DNA from: Pseudactinotalea terrae
GTDB lineage: Bacteria; Actinomycetota; Actinomycetes; Actinomycetales; Beutenbergiaceae
Length of the DNA stretch: 64,000 bases
NCBI RefSeq assembly: GCF_009733845.1
Contig: NZ_WNXZ01000006.1
Coordinates: 280,507-344,506 of the forward strand
Reading direction: 5' to 3'
Position 1 is the first letter of the stretch. Every line of letters starts with the position of its first letter. The translations under genes and the position numbers were made by a program. Positions 60,751 to 64,000 of this stretch are shown one piece after another. Below the pieces are notes generated by a model, which made no database searches, had not been told where the DNA came from, and saw only the letters and a program-made list of their open reading frames with translations.

Positions 60751-61746
60751 TCAGGTCGAGGACCGCACCAGCAGCCGATGACGCACCCGGGTGCGGTAGC
60801 CCTCCAACGGGACCGTCCCCTCGAACATCCCGAGCGCCATCCCGACGGCGGCCCGAGCCACCTCGGCCATGTCGAGGGCGAGCGTGGTCAGGGCAGGGTG
60901 GACCACGGTGCCGAGATCCAGCCCGTCGCACCCAGCGAGCCGTAGCTGGCCCGGCACCTCGACGCCGGACTCGTGCATCGCTCGCAGCACGCCGCAGGCC
61001 ATCACGTCGTTGAAGGCCATGACCGCGTCCACACCCGGGTGCGCGGCGAGCAATGCTCGGGCTCCGCTCGCGCCCGACCCGAAGGTCGACAGCTCGCACG
61101 TCTGCCGCACGGCCGGGACGCCGCGGGTTGCCATGGCTCGCATGAAGCTCCGGCCGCGATCGGTGGCCACCGTGCCCGTCCCGACGTCGAGCAGGGCCGG
61201 CCGCCGCGCTCCCCGCTCGATGAGGTGGTCCGCCAGGTCCTCCATCGCGGCTGTCGCATCGAGCTCGACGCCGCCCCCGGGGGTGCTCGGGCCGGCGTCG
61301 ACGTGGACGAACGGGACGCCGACGAGCGCGTCGTGCGGCGCGCCGTCGGCCGTGCGCGGGTACCCGATGAGCACGTCGGCCTGAGCCGCGAGGTCGGCGA
61401 CCAGCGCCGCCTCGTCGGCTGCACCGGCCGTCTGCGCGAGCATGACGTTCCAGCCGCGCTCCGTCGCGCTCGAGACCACGGCCGAGGCCAGCTGGGGGTA
61501 GTAGGGGTTCGTGAGGTCGTCGACGACGAGCCCGATGGTGCGGCGGCTGTGCCCGACGAGCCCGCGTCCGTAGCGGGAGGGCCGGTAGGAGAGCTCCTTC
61601 GCCACCTCGAGCACGCGCTCCTTGGTCACGCGGCTGATGCCCGGCATGTCGTTCATCGCGCGCGTCACGGTCTGGCGCGACACGCCCGCCGCCTCGGCCA
61701 CGTCGATGATCGTGGCCGGGCGGCCCCGGTGGGGCGGTCGGCTCAC
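60751..61746 (-). CDS. LacI-family regulator
   Basis: This repressor has 331 residues. The DNA-binding headpiece is at about 10-55 (ATIIDVAEAAGVSRQTVTRAMN) with a hinge helix, then a periplasmic-binding-like ligand domain (GLVVDDLTNPYYPQLASAVV; ALLAAHPGVDAVMAFNDVMA). It should bind a sugar-like ligand. It overlaps the upstream oxidoreductase gene by ATGA; a perfect LacI-type palindrome precedes that gene, so autorepression of the operon is expected. Confidence 0.93.
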   Translation of the reverse strand: MSRPPHRGRPATIIDVAEAAGVSRQTVTRAMNDMPGISRVTKERVLEVAKELSYRPSRYGRGLVGHSRRTIGLVVDDLTNPYYPQLASAVVSSATERGWNVMLAQTAGAADEAALVADLAAQADVLIGYPRTADGAPHDALVGVPFVHVDAGPSTPGGGVELDATAAMEDLADHLIERGARRPALLDVGTGTVATDRGRSFMRAMATRGVPAVRQTCELSTFGSGASGARALLAAHPGVDAVMAFNDVMACGVLRAMHESGVEVPGQLRLAGCDGLDLGTVVHPALTTLALDMAEVARAAVGMALGMFEGTVPLEGYRTRVRHRLLVRSST

Positions 61747-63725
61747 GGCGCGTCCGACTGCAGGTCGAGGTAGTCCACCTGCCCCGGGGTCAGGTCGAGC
61801 GCCACGGCCGCGAGCGAGGACCGGGTCTCGGCGATCGTGCGCGGCCCGATCAGCGGGAACGTGGGGAACGGCTGGTGGAGCACGAAGGCGAGCGCGATCG
61901 CCGTCGGGTGGACCCCGAGTGCTCCCGCGAGCTCACGCGCGCGCCGCAGCCGCTCGAAGTTGTCGTCGCTGTAGTAGCAGCGCGCGAGCTCGGCGTCGGA
62001 CCGGTCCTGCGGGTCGGCGCGTGCGAAGAACCCACGAGCCTGCGAGGACCACGGCAGCAGCGGGGTGCCGGACCGGGTCAACCATGCCTTCGACGCGGGG
62101 TCGGTGGCGTGCATGCACCCCGCCCACGGCACGTCGTACGCCTCGGCGAGGCCGAAGTGGTTGCTCAGCACGCTGAAGCCCTGCCGCCCGTTCGCGTCGG
62201 CGTAGGCGTTGGCCTCCTCGAAACGCTCGATGGTCCAGTTCGAGCCGCCGAACACCCCGATCCGGCCGGCGCGGGCGTGCTCGTCGAGGACGTCGACGAA
62301 CTCACCCACAGGGATCTCGGGGTTGTCCCGGTGCATCATGTAGACGTCCGCCCCCTCGATCCCCAGGCGCTCGAGCGAGGTCAGCAGCTGGCTGCTCAAC
62401 GCGTCGGGGTTGCAGTGCGGGGTGTGCGCGCCCTTCGCGATCACGACCACCTCCTCGCGCACGCCTCTTGTGGCGAGCCACCGCCCGAGCAACGTCTCCA
62501 TCCGCCCGCCGCCATAGATGAACGCGGTGTCGAAGGCGGTGCCTCCGGCCTGGGCGAAGTGGTCGAACATGGCGGCGGCGTGGGGGAGCGTGAGCTGGTT
62601 GTCGCAGCCCATCACGACGCGGGAGATGTCCTTGTCGACCCCGGGGATACGGCCGTAGCGCATCTGCTCGCGACCGAACCGCAGCGGGGCGCCGGAGACG
62701 GTCGGGATCGCCGCCTCGTCCCGCTCGAACGGGTACGCGAGCCGGATCTGGGAGCGCCACTCGTCCAGCACCCGCAGGGTGCCGAGCGAGTCATCGTGGC
62801 TCATCTGCGGCACCTCGCCGCGGCCGATCGCCTCGGCGAGGGCGTCGGCCTCGAGCGCGTAGGGCTGGTGCCCGTCCAGGGTCTCGGTGACCGGGTCCTG
62901 CCCGACGACGGCAAGCGTCAGCACGTTGTCCTCCGCCATGGTCCAGGGGTTCTGCAGGCGGATGTAGCCGGCCGAGCCATAGATGCTCAGCCCGACGTCG
63001 GCGAGCCGGACCCCGGTCCGCACGGTCGCCGTCGAGCCGCCGGGGAAGACGAGATCGGCGACCGCCCAGGTGTCCACGCCGTCCTCGACCGTGCCTGCCG
63101 CGTGGACCTCGACCGGGTCCACGAACGAGCGGCCCGCGGCGGCTCCCGCGATGGCGCGTGCGTAGGAGACCGGGTAGCCGCCGACGTCCAGGATGCCGCC
63201 GCCCGCGAGGTCCGGGTCGAAGAGACGGCCCTCGTTAGCACCCGTGGCGAACGCGAACGCGGCGTCGACGTGGCGCAGCTCGCCGATCGCGCCGGTAGCG
63301 ACCAGCTCCAGGACCCGCGCCGTCTGCGGGTGGAACCGGTACATGTACGCCTCGAGCAGCACGTTCCCGCTGGTGGTGGCGGCGTCGACCATCGCCATCG
63401 CCTGGGCGTGGTTCGGCGCGAGCGGCTTCTCGCAGAGCACGTGCTTGCCGGCCGCGAGCGCCGCGATCGTGAGCGCGGCGTGGGTCGTGTGCACGGTCGA
63501 GATGTAGACCGCGTCCACCTCGGCGTCGGCCAGGATCTGCTCGTAGGTGCCGGTGCGCAGCTCGCCGTGCGTGCCCGCGAGCTCCTCGGCGAACGCGCGC
63601 GCCCTGGCGGCATCGGAGCTGCCGACGGCGACCAGCGTCCCGTACGTGCTGGCTGGCAGCTGGGTCGCGAACCGGCGGGCGATGTTGCCTGGACCGAGCA
63701 CGGCCCATCGGACGGGGTTCACCAT
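61743..63725 (-). CDS. Gfo/Idh/MocA oxidoreductase fused to aldo/keto reductase
   Basis: This protein of 660 residues joins two enzyme folds. The N-terminal part (about 1-335) is a Gfo/Idh/MocA dehydrogenase: VLGPGNIARRFATQL Rossmann start and HVLCEKPLAPN (the EKP lysine). The C-terminal part (about 345-660) is an aldo/keto reductase with DTAFIYGGGR, VVIAKGAHTPHC and DVYMMHRDNP giving the D, Y, K and H of the tetrad. Both are NAD(P) enzymes acting on sugars. The ATG at 63725 follows GAAGGTGAG; a GTG at 63797 lies inside the operator and is unlikely. Confidence 0.9.
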   Translation of the reverse strand: MVNPVRWAVLGPGNIARRFATQLPASTYGTLVAVGSSDAARARAFAEELAGTHGELRTGTYEQILADAEVDAVYISTVHTTHAALTIAALAAGKHVLCEKPLAPNHAQAMAMVDAATTSGNVLLEAYMYRFHPQTARVLELVATGAIGELRHVDAAFAFATGANEGRLFDPDLAGGGILDVGGYPVSYARAIAGAAAGRSFVDPVEVHAAGTVEDGVDTWAVADLVFPGGSTATVRTGVRLADVGLSIYGSAGYIRLQNPWTMAEDNVLTLAVVGQDPVTETLDGHQPYALEADALAEAIGRGEVPQMSHDDSLGTLRVLDEWRSQIRLAYPFERDEAAIPTVSGAPLRFGREQMRYGRIPGVDKDISRVVMGCDNQLTLPHAAAMFDHFAQAGGTAFDTAFIYGGGRMETLLGRWLATRGVREEVVVIAKGAHTPHCNPDALSSQLLTSLERLGIEGADVYMMHRDNPEIPVGEFVDVLDEHARAGRIGVFGGSNWTIERFEEANAYADANGRQGFSVLSNHFGLAEAYDVPWAGCMHATDPASKAWLTRSGTPLLPWSSQARGFFARADPQDRSDAELARCYYSDDNFERLRRARELAGALGVHPTAIALAFVLHQPFPTFPLIGPRTIAETRSSLAAVALDLTPGQVDYLDLQSDAP

Positions 63726-63783
63726 GGAGCACTCACCTTCGAGGGGGTCTGGGATCGCCGCGGACGACGTGTCCGTGGCCAGC

Positions 63784-63799
63784 TCGTGAACGTTCACGA
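63784..63799. promoter_or_regulatory. LacI-type operator, perfect 16-bp palindrome
   Basis: TCGTGAACGTTCACGA has a central CG, as LacI-family operators do. It directly follows a TAGCGT -10 box (63808-63813, minus strand), so it covers the transcription start. It should be the site of the LacI protein encoded in the same operon. Confidence 0.85.
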
Positions 63800-63807
63800 C
63801 CCGCTCA

Positions 63808-63813
63808 ACGCTA
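63808..63813 (-). promoter_or_regulatory. -10 box of fusion-lacI operon
   Basis: TAGCGT on the minus strand, adjacent to the operator at 63784-63799. The start of transcription would fall near 63800. Confidence 0.5.
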
Positions 63814-63882
63814 GCGCCGGGACGCGTCCGAGCGCTACCTCACGCCGAGTTCGCCCCGCGAACGTGACGTCCTCGGAACCTG

Positions 63883-64000
63883 TCAACCTGTCTGGAGTCG
63901 GTCGTCGGTGGTGGGGTGGTTGATGGCGACTTGTGCCATCGGGGTGTGGATGACGGGTCGGGCTCGGAATCGTTCGGGGTGGGCCTGGTAGAGGTGTCCC
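63883..64000 (-). CDS. IS3-family transposase OrfB, C-terminus (cut by window)
   Basis: The last 38 codons read GHLYQAHPERFRARPVIHTP...TDDRLQTG and a TGA at 63883. The AYxAHPERFxxxP pattern is the usual end of actinobacterial IS3 integrases. The frame is open to the window edge, so the element may be intact outside. No terminal repeat is recognised in the sequence to the left. Confidence 0.65.
   Translation of the reverse strand, partial: GHLYQAHPERFRARPVIHTPMAQVAINHPTTDDRLQTG

Noticed and set aside
61743..63797. GTG start at 63797 for the oxidoreductase fusion
   Set aside because: This codon lies inside the LacI operator and near the predicted transcription start. The ATG at 63725 has a good ribosome site.

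Overview
This is a G+C-rich actinobacterial chromosome segment. Third codon positions are almost all G or C, GTG starts are common, and the stress genes run dnaK-grpE-dnaJ-hspR under HAIR boxes. The gene set (Mrp antiporter with fused A/B subunits, eukaryote-type UGPase, DUF4235 and DUF3618 proteins, an ECF42-like sigma factor with a DGPF partner) suggests a Micrococcales member close to Cellulomonadaceae. The family-level placement is inference from gene content. Most of the window is ordinary chromosome.

Layout. 1-3.5 kb: envelope and stress proteins (DUF3618, holin-like and LEA-like membrane proteins, a STAS antagonist, an Hsp20 behind a CIRCE operator) ending at a truncated IS3 transposase. 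3.5-9.5 kb: an accessory redox operon (two aldo-keto reductases, a zinc alcohol dehydrogenase, a CMD protein, DUF2255) divergent from a MmyB-type regulator and a cupin, bounded on the right by IS30 and IS3 remnants. 9.5-14.2 kb: tRNA-Gly, pgi, a truncated hemoglobin, a VOC protein, dcd and an unknown gene. 14.3-20.9 kb: a complete mrp Na+/H+ antiporter operon in which two similar 24-codon mini-ORFs join mrpE to mrpF and mrpF to mrpG. 21.2-25.3 kb: a TPP riboswitch followed by thiBPQ. 25.3-37.1 kb: mixed housekeeping and unknown genes (VOC dioxygenase, pirin, GNAT, PH-domain protein, UGPase, YaaA, Nudix, luciferase-like oxidoreductase, and a membrane protein carrying a lone EF-Tu domain II). 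37.1-41.6 kb: RND exporter, MarR regulator, SDR. 42.1-45.6 kb: ECF42-like sigma factor with its YCII/DGPF partner, a VOC protein, acylphosphatase and a YchJ-like protein. 45.7-48.4 kb: a tight three-gene operon of a StlD/DarB-like ketosynthase, a heme-oxygenase-fold metalloenzyme and an unrecognised protein; this is the best candidate here for an undescribed pathway. 48.4-54.8 kb: alcohol dehydrogenase, a membrane protein, and a two-component/ABC exporter operon. 55.1-59.1 kb: dnaK-grpE-dnaJ-hspR. 59.2-64.0 kb: a membrane protein paralogous to the one at 30.3 kb, a 53-aa C2HC protein, and a LacI/oxidoreductase-fusion operon with a perfect operator. The right edge cuts an IS3 transposase.

How the parts work together. 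Heat-shock control appears split: HspR acts on the dnaK operon through two HAIR boxes, while a CIRCE element marks hsp20 for HrcA (not encoded here). At least eight genes carry a TANNNT -10 box 6-7 bases before the start codon, so many transcripts are probably leaderless. Several intergenic gaps hold two or three copies of a palindrome or tandem unit, with a different sequence at each site.
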